Shown piece after piece: positions 23,751-31,902 of a stretch of DNA of 41,005 bases. Within the stretch, counting starts at the first letter, position 1. Every line of letters begins with the position of its first letter. The stretch lies in contig DAOTVZ010000025.1 of NCBI GenBank assembly GCA_034436045.1, positions 1 through 41,005 on the forward strand, given 5' to 3'. Below the pieces are notes generated by a model, which was not told the origin of the DNA, ran no database searches, and was given only the letters and a program-made list of their open reading frames with translations. The DNA comes from H111-94 sp034436045. GTDB taxonomy: Bacteria > Chloroflexota > Ktedonobacteria > Ktedonobacterales > Ktedonobacteraceae. The translations under genes were made by a program, and so were the position numbers.

Positions 23751-24329
23751 TCATTCAAAGTTTGCTTTGAGATAGCCCAGACGTTCCAGCGCCATGTATG
23801 CGGCGGCAATCTGGCCCTGCACGGCGAACTGGCCCGTGTGAATGAGATGCAGCAGTTCAAGCGGAGTGACTAAGCGGTTTTCGATGACCTCGGCAGGATC
23901 GGGTTTTGGCTCGCCCGTCTTGCGCACATCGTAGGCGATATACCACCAGATGCGTGTCTCGGCTCCCGTCGGGTTGGCGAGCATGTGGGCCAGAAAATCC
24001 AGCTTGCCTGCTTCAACGCTGTAGCCCGTCTCCTCCATCAGTTCACGCAGAGCGGTCTGGCGCGGATCATCTTCGTGGGGGTCGATGCCTCCGGCGGGAA
24101 ATTCCAGCACCTCCATCCCAATACCGTGCTTGTACTGTAGATTTAGCAGCAAACGCCCATCCTCTGTAACCGGCACGACACCGACCCAGCCACGATTCTC
24201 GATGATATGATAGTCGGGAATGATCTCTCCGTTGGGCAATTGTACCTGCTCACGCCGTATCGAGAGATACGGACTATGCAGAACGCGCTCCGTAGCAATA
24301 ACCTTCCAGGGCTGTTTATCATGCATCAT
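23751..24329 (-). CDS. Nudix hydrolase (ADP-ribose pyrophosphatase-like)
   Basis: This 192-residue Nudix protein hydrolyses a nucleoside-diphosphate derivative, most like ADP-ribose or an ADP-sugar. The Nudix box is in PAGGIDPHE followed by RELMEETGYSVE. Between the first Glu and the REL there are 8 residues instead of the standard 7, a small insertion at the Asp-Asp. Upstream features match the ADPRase subgroup (SIRREQVQLPNGE, then the Pro-Ala-Gly before the box). It is followed on the same strand by the two-component operon, which has its own promoter. A GAGG site lies just before two adjacent ATG codons (24329 and 24326). Confidence 0.87.
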   Translation of the reverse strand: MMHDKQPWKVIATERVLHSPYLSIRREQVQLPNGEIIPDYHIIENRGWVGVVPVTEDGRLLLNLQYKHGIGMEVLEFPAGGIDPHEDDPRQTALRELMEETGYSVEAGKLDFLAHMLANPTGAETRIWWYIAYDVRKTGEPKPDPAEVIENRLVTPLELLHLIHTGQFAVQGQIAAAYMALERLGYLKANFE

Positions 24330-24343
24330 GATCGATCCTCAAA

Positions 24344-24376
24344 CCTGTATGAACATACAAATGATGTTCATACAGG
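24344..24376. terminator. 13-bp perfect hairpin between CoA-ligase and Nudix genes
   Basis: CCTGTATGAACAT (24344-24356) pairs perfectly with ATGTTCATACAGG (24364-24376) around a 7-nt loop. It sits 15 bp upstream of the Nudix start and 20 bp past the ligase stop. It may be a terminator, although the minus-strand T tract is only three bases, or an operator for the Nudix gene. Confidence 0.55.
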
Positions 24377-24395
24377 ATTATTAATACTTATTGTA

Positions 24396-25997
24396 TTATA
24401 GTGGTTCCGTGCGACCAATTTCGCGCAACAGGAAGCGCTGAATTTTGCCAGTGGCCGTCTTGGGCAATTCCGGGATGAACTCGACATAGCGTGGATATTT
24501 GAAGGGAGCAAGGCGTGCTTTCACGAAGGTTTTCAACTCCTCTGCCAGCGCCTCGCCTGGCTCGTAGCCTTGTTTGAGTGTAACATAAGCTTTCGGCTTG
24601 ACCAGATTGTTTTCGTCCAGAACGCCTACAACGGCGGCTTCCAGCACCGCCGGGTGGGCAATCAGCGTGTTCTCGACCTCAACCGGCGAGACCCACTGCC
24701 CACTTACCTTGAGCATATCATCTGAGCGCCCACAATACCAGTAGTAGCCGTCGGCATCCTGGTAATATTTGTCACCCGTGTGAATCCACTCCCCGGTGAT
24801 GGTACTCTTCGTCTTCTCGTGTTTGTTCCAGTAGTAGGCCGCGATGCTATCGCCGCTAATGAGCAGGTTGCCGATATCGCCCTGCTGCACGTCATGGCCC
24901 TCTTCATCGGTTAGCCTGGCCCGATAGCCCGGTACAACCTTGCCTGTACTTCCTGGTCTAATCTCGCCGATGCGGTTGCTGATGAAGATATGCAGAATTT
25001 CGGTTGAGCCGATGCCATCGAGAATGGGTACGTGGAAGGTATCCTCCCAGCGTTTGAGAATGTCGGCGGGTAGGGCCTCGCCGGCGGAGACGCAAATACG
25101 CACGGTGGAAAAGTCGAAGCGTCTGGCGGCGTCGGGCACGGCCAGCATACTGGCATAGAGGGTTGGCACGCCATAGAAGATGGTGGCGCGATTCTGCTCA
25201 ACGCACTGGAACATGGCCTCGGCCAGTGGACGCCCGGCGTAGTAGACGGCGCTGGCACCCACGCTGAAGGGGAAATAGAGGTTGTTGCCTAGACCATAGG
25301 CGAAGTAGAGCTTGGCCGCTGAGAAGGTGATGTCGTTTTCGTTGATGTTCAAAATAGGTTTGGCGTAATATTCAGTGCAGTAGACCATATCGTGCTGCAA
25401 GTGGACGCAACCTTTGGGGAAGCCTGTACTACCAGAACTGTAGAGCCAGAAGGCCACGTCGTCCTTGCTGGTCTCCGCCGCTGTGAGGGTGGGAGAGGCG
25501 TGTTCGACCCAGCGCTCAAAGTCGTGCAGCGTGGCCGTCTCCGCTTCTTCCAGGCCAACCACGACGACATGGCGCAGATACTTCAATTGTGGTTGAATAT
25601 GCTTGATGCTCTGCCAGATGCTGTTATGCACGAGCAGAATACGGGCGCGGCTATCATTCAGGATATAGATGTAATCGTCAGGGCGTAGCGCGGTGTTGGT
25701 AGGAATGGGCACTGCGCCGATTTTGATGGCTCCGAAGAACGCGGCGGGGTACTGAGGCGAGTCGAGTAGCAACAGGCAAACGCGCTGCTCCATATCCAGG
25801 CCAAGATCGAGCAGACCGTTGCCGACGCGGTTTGCCAGTTCGGCGATCTGGGCATAAGTATAGCTCTTGCCATCGGCGTAAACAGCAATGCGCGTGCCGC
25901 GTCCCGCGCTGATATGCTGGTCGAGGAAAAAGGTGGCGGCGTTAAACTGGTCGGGAACGACCACCTGTGGGGCGATGAGCGATGGTTGCTGAGTCAT
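24396..25997 (-). CDS. Benzoate-CoA ligase family AMP-forming synthetase
   Basis: This 533-residue enzyme activates a carboxylic acid as acyl-AMP, then acyl-CoA. Motifs include the phosphate loop YSSGSTGFPKG (186-196), KLYFAYGLGNNLYFP, the adenine-binding DGIGSTEILHIF, GEWIHTGDKYY, GRSDDMLKVSGQWVSP and the catalytic C-terminal Lys in PKTATGKIQRF. The segment around GIGSTE and the overall length match the benzoate-CoA ligase group. Aromatic acids are therefore the best guess; other short carboxylates are possible. No aromatic-degradation genes are adjacent. The ATG at 25997 is preceded by AGGTGTG. Confidence 0.87.
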   Translation of the reverse strand: MTQQPSLIAPQVVVPDQFNAATFFLDQHISAGRGTRIAVYADGKSYTYAQIAELANRVGNGLLDLGLDMEQRVCLLLLDSPQYPAAFFGAIKIGAVPIPTNTALRPDDYIYILNDSRARILLVHNSIWQSIKHIQPQLKYLRHVVVVGLEEAETATLHDFERWVEHASPTLTAAETSKDDVAFWLYSSGSTGFPKGCVHLQHDMVYCTEYYAKPILNINENDITFSAAKLYFAYGLGNNLYFPFSVGASAVYYAGRPLAEAMFQCVEQNRATIFYGVPTLYASMLAVPDAARRFDFSTVRICVSAGEALPADILKRWEDTFHVPILDGIGSTEILHIFISNRIGEIRPGSTGKVVPGYRARLTDEEGHDVQQGDIGNLLISGDSIAAYYWNKHEKTKSTITGEWIHTGDKYYQDADGYYWYCGRSDDMLKVSGQWVSPVEVENTLIAHPAVLEAAVVGVLDENNLVKPKAYVTLKQGYEPGEALAEELKTFVKARLAPFKYPRYVEFIPELPKTATGKIQRFLLREIGRTEPL

Positions 25998-26136
25998 AGG
26001 AACACACCTCGTTTTCTATCAGCTACGATAAGGCAATGTATCTCCATTTGGAGTTATCTCTTCCTTAATGGCTATTATAACCTATCTGTCAGCGAGGTGT
26101 GATAATGAGATTGGCTGTCTGTTGGGGTTGGCGCTA

Positions 26137-26180
26137 AAAATCTGTTGGTGAGCAAATGAACATGCTCACCAACAGATTTT
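26137..26180 (-). terminator. 18-bp perfect terminator of the SPW gene
   Basis: AAAATCTGTTGGTGAGCA and TGCTCACCAACAGATTTT pair perfectly around an 8-nt loop. On the minus strand the stem is followed by a T run, 14 bp after the SPW stop codon. Confidence 0.9.
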
Positions 26181-26194
26181 GCCCGCCAATGGAG

Positions 26195-26608
26195 TTATAC
26201 AGGCGCTCTGGTACCTGGGAGGCCGGGCCTGCGGCTCTGCATCATGATCCAGCCCGCGCACAGGAAGACCAGCACACCGATGATCCAGTGTGTCCAGGCC
26301 TCGATGTTTGCGATGGTGCCGAAGCGCAGAATCCAGGGCGCGATGAAGACCCAGATACCCAACAAAACGTTGACCCACCAGACATACGTCGGCATATTGG
26401 ATACCAGCGCCCAGATAGCCACGAGCATGATGACGATGCCGCAGATCCAGGCATCCCACGAGCTAGCCGGGTTAAACCACGTTACCGAGTACCAGGGTGA
26501 AATGAAGAGAATTGCGCCCAGAATAAGATTGACCCAGCTGGCCCAGCGCGTAGAGACCGCCGGGCGCTCCGTCGGGTTTTCCGTAATAGGGCCACGTGGA
26601 TCCATCAT
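26195..26608 (-). CDS. SPW-repeat membrane protein
   Basis: This 137-residue protein has four transmembrane helices arranged as two repeats. Each carries the SPW-type signature (WVNLILGAILFISPW and WVNVLLGIWVFIAPW). The SPW family is widespread in Actinobacteria, Chloroflexota and Proteobacteria, and its function is not established. The ATG at 26608 has GGGAG 7 bp upstream and is preferred over an ATG 27 bp earlier. The gene stands alone with its own terminator, divergent from the XdhC gene. Confidence 0.85.
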   Translation of the reverse strand: MMDPRGPITENPTERPAVSTRWASWVNLILGAILFISPWYSVTWFNPASSWDAWICGIVIMLVAIWALVSNMPTYVWWVNVLLGIWVFIAPWILRFGTIANIEAWTHWIIGVLVFLCAGWIMMQSRRPGLPGTRAPV

Positions 26609-26732
26609 AAGAAAGCTCCCTTGCAACATAGGCATGCATTGAAAAGTTTGTAGGGACGTTCATCCTTCTTAATGACACGCTTCAAACGTTTGTATAGTGA
26701 CCACATTCTCATCTTTTTGTTGTACAATATCT

Positions 26733-26760
26733 TATAATGAAAATACTCATACTATGAGTA
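26733..26760 (+). promoter_or_regulatory. -10 box with operator-like palindrome before XdhC
   Basis: TATAAT (26733-26738) is followed by a perfect palindrome, TACTCATA-C-TATGAGTA (26744-26760), placed over the expected transcription start. A repressor bound here would block the XdhC gene. No clear -35 box is seen. Confidence 0.45.
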
Positions 26761-26787
26761 CGCGGCGTGTCTTCGAGGGAGGTATTC

Positions 26788-27618
26788 ATGAGTACCACAG
26801 GTATGTACAACGAAATTCAGACGGCCCTGCGACGCGGTGAGCGCGTCGTGGTGGCTACAGTGGTGAAAACAGTTGGAGCAGCACCCTGCGGCGTGGGCAG
26901 TAAAATGTTAATACGCGCCGATGGTAGCGTCTCCGGCAGTTTTGCCGGACCAATCACGGATGGTAAGGCGACACAGGCAGCGTTGCAGGCGTTACGCGAT
27001 GGACATTCATTATTGACACATATTCACCTGGATGCCGATCAGGGAGAGGCCGTCGGCAGTTGCGGTGCCACTCTGGAAGTCTTTTTTGAGGTGTTACGCC
27101 CGGAACCACGTCTGATTATCGCGGGAGCAGGTTACGTGGCGCAGGCGCTGGCACGCCTGACCGCCAATCTTGATTTCCGCATCGTCGTAGTTGATGATCG
27201 CCGCGATCTGGCCGACCCACAATCCTTCGGCGAGAAGGTTCAACTGGTGTTTGGTGATATTCCGCAAACATTGCGAGCGCTGGAGCCGGACGAGGGTAGC
27301 TGGATTGTGATTGTCACACGCGGTCATCACCTTGACAAAGATGCTTTACGAGCGGCCCTGGAGTCTAACGCGACCTATGTTGGCATGATCGGCAGCCCCG
27401 GCAAGGTACGAAACATCTTCAAGGAGCTGCAAAAAGAGGGCATCGCGCGCGAACGTCTGGCCCAGGTACATGCCCCCATTGGCCTCGACCTTGGTGCGGA
27501 AACCCCTGACGAGATTGCGCTCAGTATCGCCGCTGAGATGCTCATGCTGCGCAAAAAAGGCACCGGCGCACCGCTGAACACCCTGCATTCCCTGCTGCCC
27601 GAAGAGGTTACGGTGTAG
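26788..27618 (+). CDS. XdhC/CoxI family protein
   Basis: This 276-residue protein has the XdhC N-terminal domain (VVVATVVKTVGAAPCGVGSKML) and a C-terminal Rossmann domain (RLIIAGAGYVAQALARL, VVDDRRDLAD, YVGMIGSPGKV). XdhC proteins handle and sulfurate the molybdenum cofactor for xanthine dehydrogenase-type enzymes. Here the segment usually reading GSVSGGCVEGAV is GSVSGSFAGPITD, so the conserved Cys is lost. No molybdo-enzyme gene is near. The role may therefore differ, for example as a cofactor binder or a stand-alone NAD-linked protein. The ATG at 26788 has GGGAGG upstream; an in-frame GTG 21 bp earlier is less likely. Confidence 0.87.
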   Translation: MSTTGMYNEIQTALRRGERVVVATVVKTVGAAPCGVGSKMLIRADGSVSGSFAGPITDGKATQAALQALRDGHSLLTHIHLDADQGEAVGSCGATLEVFFEVLRPEPRLIIAGAGYVAQALARLTANLDFRIVVVDDRRDLADPQSFGEKVQLVFGDIPQTLRALEPDEGSWIVIVTRGHHLDKDALRAALESNATYVGMIGSPGKVRNIFKELQKEGIARERLAQVHAPIGLDLGAETPDEIALSIAAEMLMLRKKGTGAPLNTLHSLLPEEVTV

Positions 27619-27627
27619 GGTAATGGA

Positions 27628-27656
27628 TAGGGCGTGATTCATCACGCCCCTACGGG
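27628..27656. repeat. Single copy of the GTAGGGG/CCCTG palindromic repeat
   Basis: One palindromic unit (GGGCGTGATTCATCACGCCC core, ending CTACGGG) lies 10 bp after the XdhC stop, between convergent genes. It has the same core type as the middle copy at 110-133. It may help end transcription from both sides. Confidence 0.75.
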
Positions 27657-27682
27657 ATACCGGTTTCGGGCGTTAAAATTCG

Positions 27683-29104
27683 TCATTTCCCTATGCCTCC
27701 TCGTGCAAATCTGGCCCACAGGATGCCTGTTGAGATGGCGTAGCACACGGCTCCGGCCACAAAGACGGGGATGTAGCCCAGGTGGGCAATCATGATGCCC
27801 CCCAGCGGCGTCGTCACGGTTTCCGCACCCTGAAAAACGGCCTGATAGGTGCTGTTCGCCAGGCCACGTCGCTGCTCCGGGACAGCCTCCATTGAATAGA
27901 CCTGGAAGATGCCGTTTGCCATGTCCATCGCCCCCTGGCGGAAGAGATAGAGCAGCGCGGCCAGTGGCAGGAAACTGGTCAGGCCGATAATGAGCAGCAG
28001 AGGAATACTGAGCAGGCGTGTGAGCGCGACAGTAGGAATCTTGCCAATGCGCTGCGCCAGCCAGGGTGCCAGCAGGGTGAGCAGCGCATTGATACCATTG
28101 GCGGCACCGTCGATCAGACCGAAGAGCGCGGAGGAGGCGTGCAGATGCTCCACAAAGTAGAGATTGAAATAGGGGATAAACAGACCTGCACCTAACCCGA
28201 CCAGTCCCTGCACCAGCGTTAGCACAAAAAACGCGCTCATCAGCACCGAACGTATATTCATTGTGCGCGTCGTCTTCCACCATTTCGTCAGCGCCAATCT
28301 CCCCTGCTGTGCCCAGGTTACGAGCCTGGGAGTGAAACCCGGAGCCTGAGACTCACAAGGGTTTTCACGGCATGTAGTAATATCGCTTGTGGGTGCCAGG
28401 GAGGTGGCTGTTATGGACGTGGGGGCCAGGCTGCTTGCATGTGAAGGCCGATCATTGCTTAACAGGAAGAGCGGTACCAGGCTGGGGCCGGCCAGCAGAC
28501 CAGCGGAGAGCAGCGCGAGTTGATAGGAGCGTGGCAAGGCCTGCGTGGCCAGCAGCCAGTGAATGGAGGCTGGTAAAGGGGCCATAAGTACAGGCAGAGC
28601 GCGGAACCAGAGCGGCAAGGCTCCCCCCAGCACTTCGCCCAGCACAGTTGTTCCCAGGCTGACGACGATGTTGAAGCTGAAAAGATGGGGACGCTCCCGT
28701 TCTGTGCTATTCTGCGCCAGATAGGGCGCGTTGACAACGAGCTGGAAAGCGGTGGCAACCCCGACCACAAAAGCGGTGGCCAACAGCGGCAATGGTTGAC
28801 GAAAAAGAATCTGGCCCGCGCCCGCTATGCCGACCGCCAGGTTTGACCAGATCAGGATGAGCTTGCCGCCGTAGCGGTCAATACAGTACCCGGCGGGAAA
28901 GATGGCCAGGCCCGCGCCCAGCGTGCCGATAAAGAGAACTAAGCCGATGAAATCTGTGCGGTAGCCCAGCGAGGCCAGATAGAGGTTGTAGAGAACCAGC
29001 AGAATGCCGGTGGTGACGCCGCTCAGCGCGTTGCTTAAGAGATAGAGACGGGCGTTTCGCTGGAAACGCCCGAACTCACGGATATACTCAATGAACAGGG
29101 ACAT
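27683..29104 (-). CDS. Major facilitator superfamily transporter
   Basis: This 473-residue protein has about 12 transmembrane helices in two halves. The MFS-like loop between helices 2 and 3 reads GYCIDRYGGKL and its counterpart in the second half reads PWLAQRIGKIP. The substrate is unknown. The central loop (about residues 218-280) is long and polar. It contains a repeated SLAPTS motif and a segment whose DNA forms two hairpins, suggesting an in-frame repeat insertion. The start overlaps the preceding membrane-protein gene by 17 bp and has no clear ribosome site, so translation is probably coupled. It is the last gene of a three-gene minus-strand operon. Confidence 0.87.
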   Translation of the reverse strand: MSLFIEYIREFGRFQRNARLYLLSNALSGVTTGILLVLYNLYLASLGYRTDFIGLVLFIGTLGAGLAIFPAGYCIDRYGGKLILIWSNLAVGIAGAGQILFRQPLPLLATAFVVGVATAFQLVVNAPYLAQNSTERERPHLFSFNIVVSLGTTVLGEVLGGALPLWFRALPVLMAPLPASIHWLLATQALPRSYQLALLSAGLLAGPSLVPLFLLSNDRPSHASSLAPTSITATSLAPTSDITTCRENPCESQAPGFTPRLVTWAQQGRLALTKWWKTTRTMNIRSVLMSAFFVLTLVQGLVGLGAGLFIPYFNLYFVEHLHASSALFGLIDGAANGINALLTLLAPWLAQRIGKIPTVALTRLLSIPLLLIIGLTSFLPLAALLYLFRQGAMDMANGIFQVYSMEAVPEQRRGLANSTYQAVFQGAETVTTPLGGIMIAHLGYIPVFVAGAVCYAISTGILWARFARGGIGK

Positions 29105-29699
29105 TGTTACGTCTTGTTGATGTGGAAGGTGCAGCGCTCCGACTCACCGGAGCAGCGCCATCGCTGCCCACAGGCGTCAGCGTGGGAGATGCAGCAGTTG
29201 GTTGCTCCACCGGTTTATAACTATCCCCCCCGGCTTCCGGGGCGATAGCAGGCGCGGCCTGGGCCGCCGTGATGGCGCGTGGCGTCGGTTGCAAGAAAGC
29301 TTTGATAACCGCCTCGACCTGCAACATGCGCGCGCGAAACTCAATCGTCGTTCCCACCACACGGTCGCTAACCTGCGTTACCTGCTGATCGACCTTCTGC
29401 ACCTGTGAGGCCCCTTGAGCCACAGTACGAACCAGCCGATTCTCAACATGCTCTGGTGGAATACCGCGCTGAAACGCCTTTGTGGTCTGGTTGACGCTCA
29501 CCACCGTCGGGCGCAACATCTTGATGATCTCGGCTTTATGGCGCACCCAGTAGGCCGCAAAAGTAGCCAGTGCGCTCAAGACCAGCGATAGCACGATAAA
29601 AATGACCATATAGAGACCGATAATAATAGCGGCAATTGGCCCCGCTATCCCTAAGAACGGGTTCACCGGCGGGGCGGCAGCCAGCGTAAGATGTATCAT
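29088..29699 (-). CDS. Membrane-anchored protein of unknown function
   Basis: This 203-residue protein has one or two hydrophobic segments at about 15-50, then a helical amphipathic region (SVNQTTKAFQRG to IEFRARMLQVEAVIKAF). A Pro/Ala/Thr/Ser-rich tail follows. No family is recognised. The arrangement of membrane helix plus coiled region resembles its upstream neighbour, and the two genes are separated by zero bases (TAA followed directly by ATG). They probably make a membrane-associated pair. GGAGGAG lies 6 bp before the start. It overlaps the MFS gene by 17 bp. Confidence 0.7.
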   Translation of the reverse strand: MIHLTLAAAPPVNPFLGIAGPIAAIIIGLYMVIFIVLSLVLSALATFAAYWVRHKAEIIKMLRPTVVSVNQTTKAFQRGIPPEHVENRLVRTVAQGASQVQKVDQQVTQVSDRVVGTTIEFRARMLQVEAVIKAFLQPTPRAITAAQAAPAIAPEAGGDSYKPVEQPTAASPTLTPVGSDGAAPVSRSAAPSTSTRRNNVPVH

Positions 29700-30179
29700 T
29701 TAGTCTCCTCCTGATCCCGCTAATGCCTGCTGCTGCTCTTTCCGGCGCTGCTCGGCGCGGCTACGAACTTTTCCTTTGCCCAGGAAGACCCGCAACATCT
29801 GCTCTCCCGCCACCACCGCCGCCGCCGCCTTCACGCTCGGCCCGACAGCAAACTCGGATGTGAACTGTGTCGCTGTGCCAATGGTGGAAACTGTGTGTCC
29901 GGCGGTCTGTGCCGTCTCCTTGACGATGCTGACCGTCTCCTGTACCGATTGTAGCAGAGGCTTCATTTCATCACGAACCATCGTAATCGTGCGAATCAAG
30001 AAGAAAATAGCCACGATCTGTAGCCCTGTTGCCGTCAGCAGCAAGAGCGCCAGCAGGATCAGGAAAATATAGAGCAGGTTAAGCAACCAGCCAAAGATGG
30101 CCGAGAAGACAATGACTGCAATAATGATAAGCGCAAGTATGGCCGCGGGGATAATCACGTAGGGTAAGTATTTTTTCAT
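29700..30179 (-). CDS. Small membrane protein, DUF948-like
   Basis: This 159-residue protein has two closely spaced transmembrane helices (about 5-27 and 33-63), then an amphipathic helix (MVRDEMKPLLQSVQETVSIVKETAQTAG, as two linked motifs). The C-terminal tail is basic and Gln-rich (RSRAEQRRKEQQQ). The helix pattern after the membrane part resembles DUF948 (YtxG-like) proteins, but the similarity is weak. The start ATG at 30179 has GAGGAGG 6-7 bp upstream. It is the first gene of the operon with the next membrane protein and the MFS transporter. Confidence 0.65.
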   Translation of the reverse strand: MKKYLPYVIIPAAILALIIIAVIVFSAIFGWLLNLLYIFLILLALLLLTATGLQIVAIFFLIRTITMVRDEMKPLLQSVQETVSIVKETAQTAGHTVSTIGTATQFTSEFAVGPSVKAAAAVVAGEQMLRVFLGKGKVRSRAEQRRKEQQQALAGSGGD

Positions 30180-30607
30180 GCTGGGCCTCCTCACATTATT
30201 CCGAGTATCACTATTTTATTATAGCGCATAAAAGGGAAAGCTAACAGTGATCTACTCTATGTGAACAAGAACGGATAATCGTGCCTTTCTTATCCAGGAC
30301 GCAAGAGAGAACAAATCAGTGTCAGTTGTTCCACTCTAACACGCATCACACCTTGCAGAGGGTACAATCGTTGTCCTTTGCCCGTCTCAGACCGTGCCAT
30401 TCAACATAAGAAAAGGCTGACAGGCCAACTGTAGACGATAAAATGGTCTCCCGCGTGGGAGACCATTTTCATATTGAAATATGAACCCTTGTTTTCGTTT
30501 ATTAGGAGTAGGGGCAAACGTAGGGGGATGGAAAACTGTACAATACCATTTGAATGAGCGATAATAGAGCTACGAACCGGCTGTTCTTTCTATAATGGAG
30601 GCATACT
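30180..30607. other. Intergenic region without a recognised gene
   Basis: This 428-bp divergent gap holds a minus-strand TATAAT (30223-30218) serving the small membrane operon, a perfect terminator hairpin at 30441-30470, and a degenerate repeat-like stretch starting GTAGGGGC at 30508. No coding frame is convincing. Confidence 0.6.
30441..30470. terminator. Perfect terminator hairpin with no adjacent upstream gene
   Basis: AAAATGGTCTCCC and GGGAGACCATTTT form a 13-bp stem with a GCGT loop, A-rich on one side and T-rich on the other. No gene on either strand ends here. It may end a small RNA transcribed from about 30,230-30,440, or insulate the next gene. Confidence 0.8.
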
Positions 30608-30982
30608 ATGTTCTTTACACATATCCTGGCCGACGCGCCGGCGCAGATCACCATTACAACTGGCGAACTTGTCTACGTCGCTATTGCAGCGATTGTGGGT
30701 CTCATTGCCGAATTTATCGTCGGCTGGCGCTTGCCTTTCGGCATCATTGGGGCCATCATTGCCGCTCTCGTCGGCATCTGGCTCTTCACCAATGTCATCG
30801 TGGTCACTATCCCTGATGACTATGTCCTCACCATCGCCGGCCAGTCGGTTCCGCTTCTGCGCACACTGCTCGGCGCTATCGTCGTCGTGGCCCTCTGGCA
30901 CATTCTCACCTTCCCCACCTGGCGCAGACGTGAGCGTTACTATCGAGGCTACCGCAACCGCTATTACCGCGACCGCTACTAA
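30608..30982 (+). CDS. GlsB/YeaQ/YmgE-like small membrane protein
   Basis: This 124-residue protein has three transmembrane helices with the glycine-spaced pattern IAAIVGLIAEFIVGWRLPFG and GIIGAIIAALVGIWLF, then PLLRTLLGAIVVVALWHIL. This resembles the transglycosylase-associated GlsB/YeaQ/YmgE stress family, but the protein is longer. The tail is a cluster of Arg and Tyr (RRRERYYRGYRNRYYRDRY), probably binding the membrane surface or nucleic acid. The ribosome site GGAGG lies 6 bp before the ATG. MarC follows 75 bp downstream. Confidence 0.72.
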   Translation: MFFTHILADAPAQITITTGELVYVAIAAIVGLIAEFIVGWRLPFGIIGAIIAALVGIWLFTNVIVVTIPDDYVLTIAGQSVPLLRTLLGAIVVVALWHILTFPTWRRRERYYRGYRNRYYRDRY

Positions 30983-31007
30983 CCCACCACCAATGACTGT
31001 TCCTTGC

Positions 31008-31019
31008 TTGTGCTATACT
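31008..31019 (+). promoter_or_regulatory. Extended -10 promoter for marC
   Basis: TGC-TATACT lies about 40 bp before the GTG start. It is the same TGn extended -10 type seen upstream of accC. No clear -35 box is visible. Confidence 0.45.
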
Positions 31020-31057
31020 GAAGGGAAAATCTATGGCACAGCAAGGAACGATCTATC

Positions 31058-31702
31058 GTGGACATCACATTCGTCATCAGCGCATTTGTTACCTTCTTTA
31101 CCATTATTGACCCTGTCGGCCTTGCTCCTGTCGTGATCGGACTCACCGCCAACCTCGATGATGCACAGCGTAAAGTTATTGTGACACGCGCTACAGTGAT
31201 TAGCGCGGCCATTATTGCTTTTTTCGCCGTCGTGGGCCGCTTCTTGCTCGACCGCCTGGGTATCCAACTCTATGCCTTCGATATGGCGGGTGGCGCACTG
31301 CTCTTCCTGGTCGCGGTAGATATGCTCTTCGGGCGTCCATCGGGCACCCGTGAAACCAAAGCTGAGGCAGACGAGGCGATGACGCGCGAAGATATCAGCA
31401 TCTTCCCGCTCGCTGTACCCATGATCGCCGGTCCCGGCACCATCGCAACGACGATCCTCTACGTCGATATCGCCACGCCGCACCCGCTCGACTTGCTGGC
31501 CGTAGCGGCGGCCATCATCTGCTCATTGCTGACTGCGTGGCTGGTGATGCGCAGCAGCCTGGCTCTGGTGCGCATCTTCGGACGCACCGGCATCATGGTA
31601 CTCTCACGCATCCTGGGTATCCTGCTGGCCGCTCTCGCACTGCAATTCATCTTAAATGGCATTGTCATGTTTCTTCATGCCAGTGGTCTGGTGCATGCAT
31701 AA
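31058..31702 (+). CDS. MarC-family (UPF0056) membrane protein
   Basis: This 214-residue protein has six transmembrane helices. The family signature is FFTIIDPVGLAPVVIGLT near the start and FPLAVPMIAGPGTIATTI in the middle (the repeated DPxG/xPxxxGPG pattern). MarC proteins are related to amino-acid exporters, but their substrate is not established. The start is GTG at 31058 with AAGGA 10 bp upstream; no in-frame ATG fits better. Length is normal. It probably has its own promoter. Confidence 0.9.
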   Translation: MDITFVISAFVTFFTIIDPVGLAPVVIGLTANLDDAQRKVIVTRATVISAAIIAFFAVVGRFLLDRLGIQLYAFDMAGGALLFLVAVDMLFGRPSGTRETKAEADEAMTREDISIFPLAVPMIAGPGTIATTILYVDIATPHPLDLLAVAAAIICSLLTAWLVMRSSLALVRIFGRTGIMVLSRILGILLAALALQFILNGIVMFLHASGLVHA

Positions 31703-31902
31703 AAAGGCGCTCAAGCAGTCCCTGAACTGCTACATTCAGCAAACTCGAACGTATAGAACTGTAATGAGGTAGTGCCGCCATGTGATGGCCGCGCAGAAGT
31801 TCAATAACGAGGAAAGATAGGGATGTATCTATCAGACCTGCAAGGCGCTTCGGCACATGCATACTTGCCATCGTCACCGTACATTTCATGGGAGGTTAAT
31901 TT

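Noticed and set aside
24395..24400. TATAAT overlapping the CoA-ligase stop as a Nudix promoter
   Set aside because: No -35 sequence at suitable spacing on the minus strand; kept only as a weak possibility.
30591..30596. TATAAT directly before the YeaQ-like gene as a promoter
   Set aside because: Transcription would begin after the ribosome site GGAGG, leaving it out of the message; no -35 box is present.
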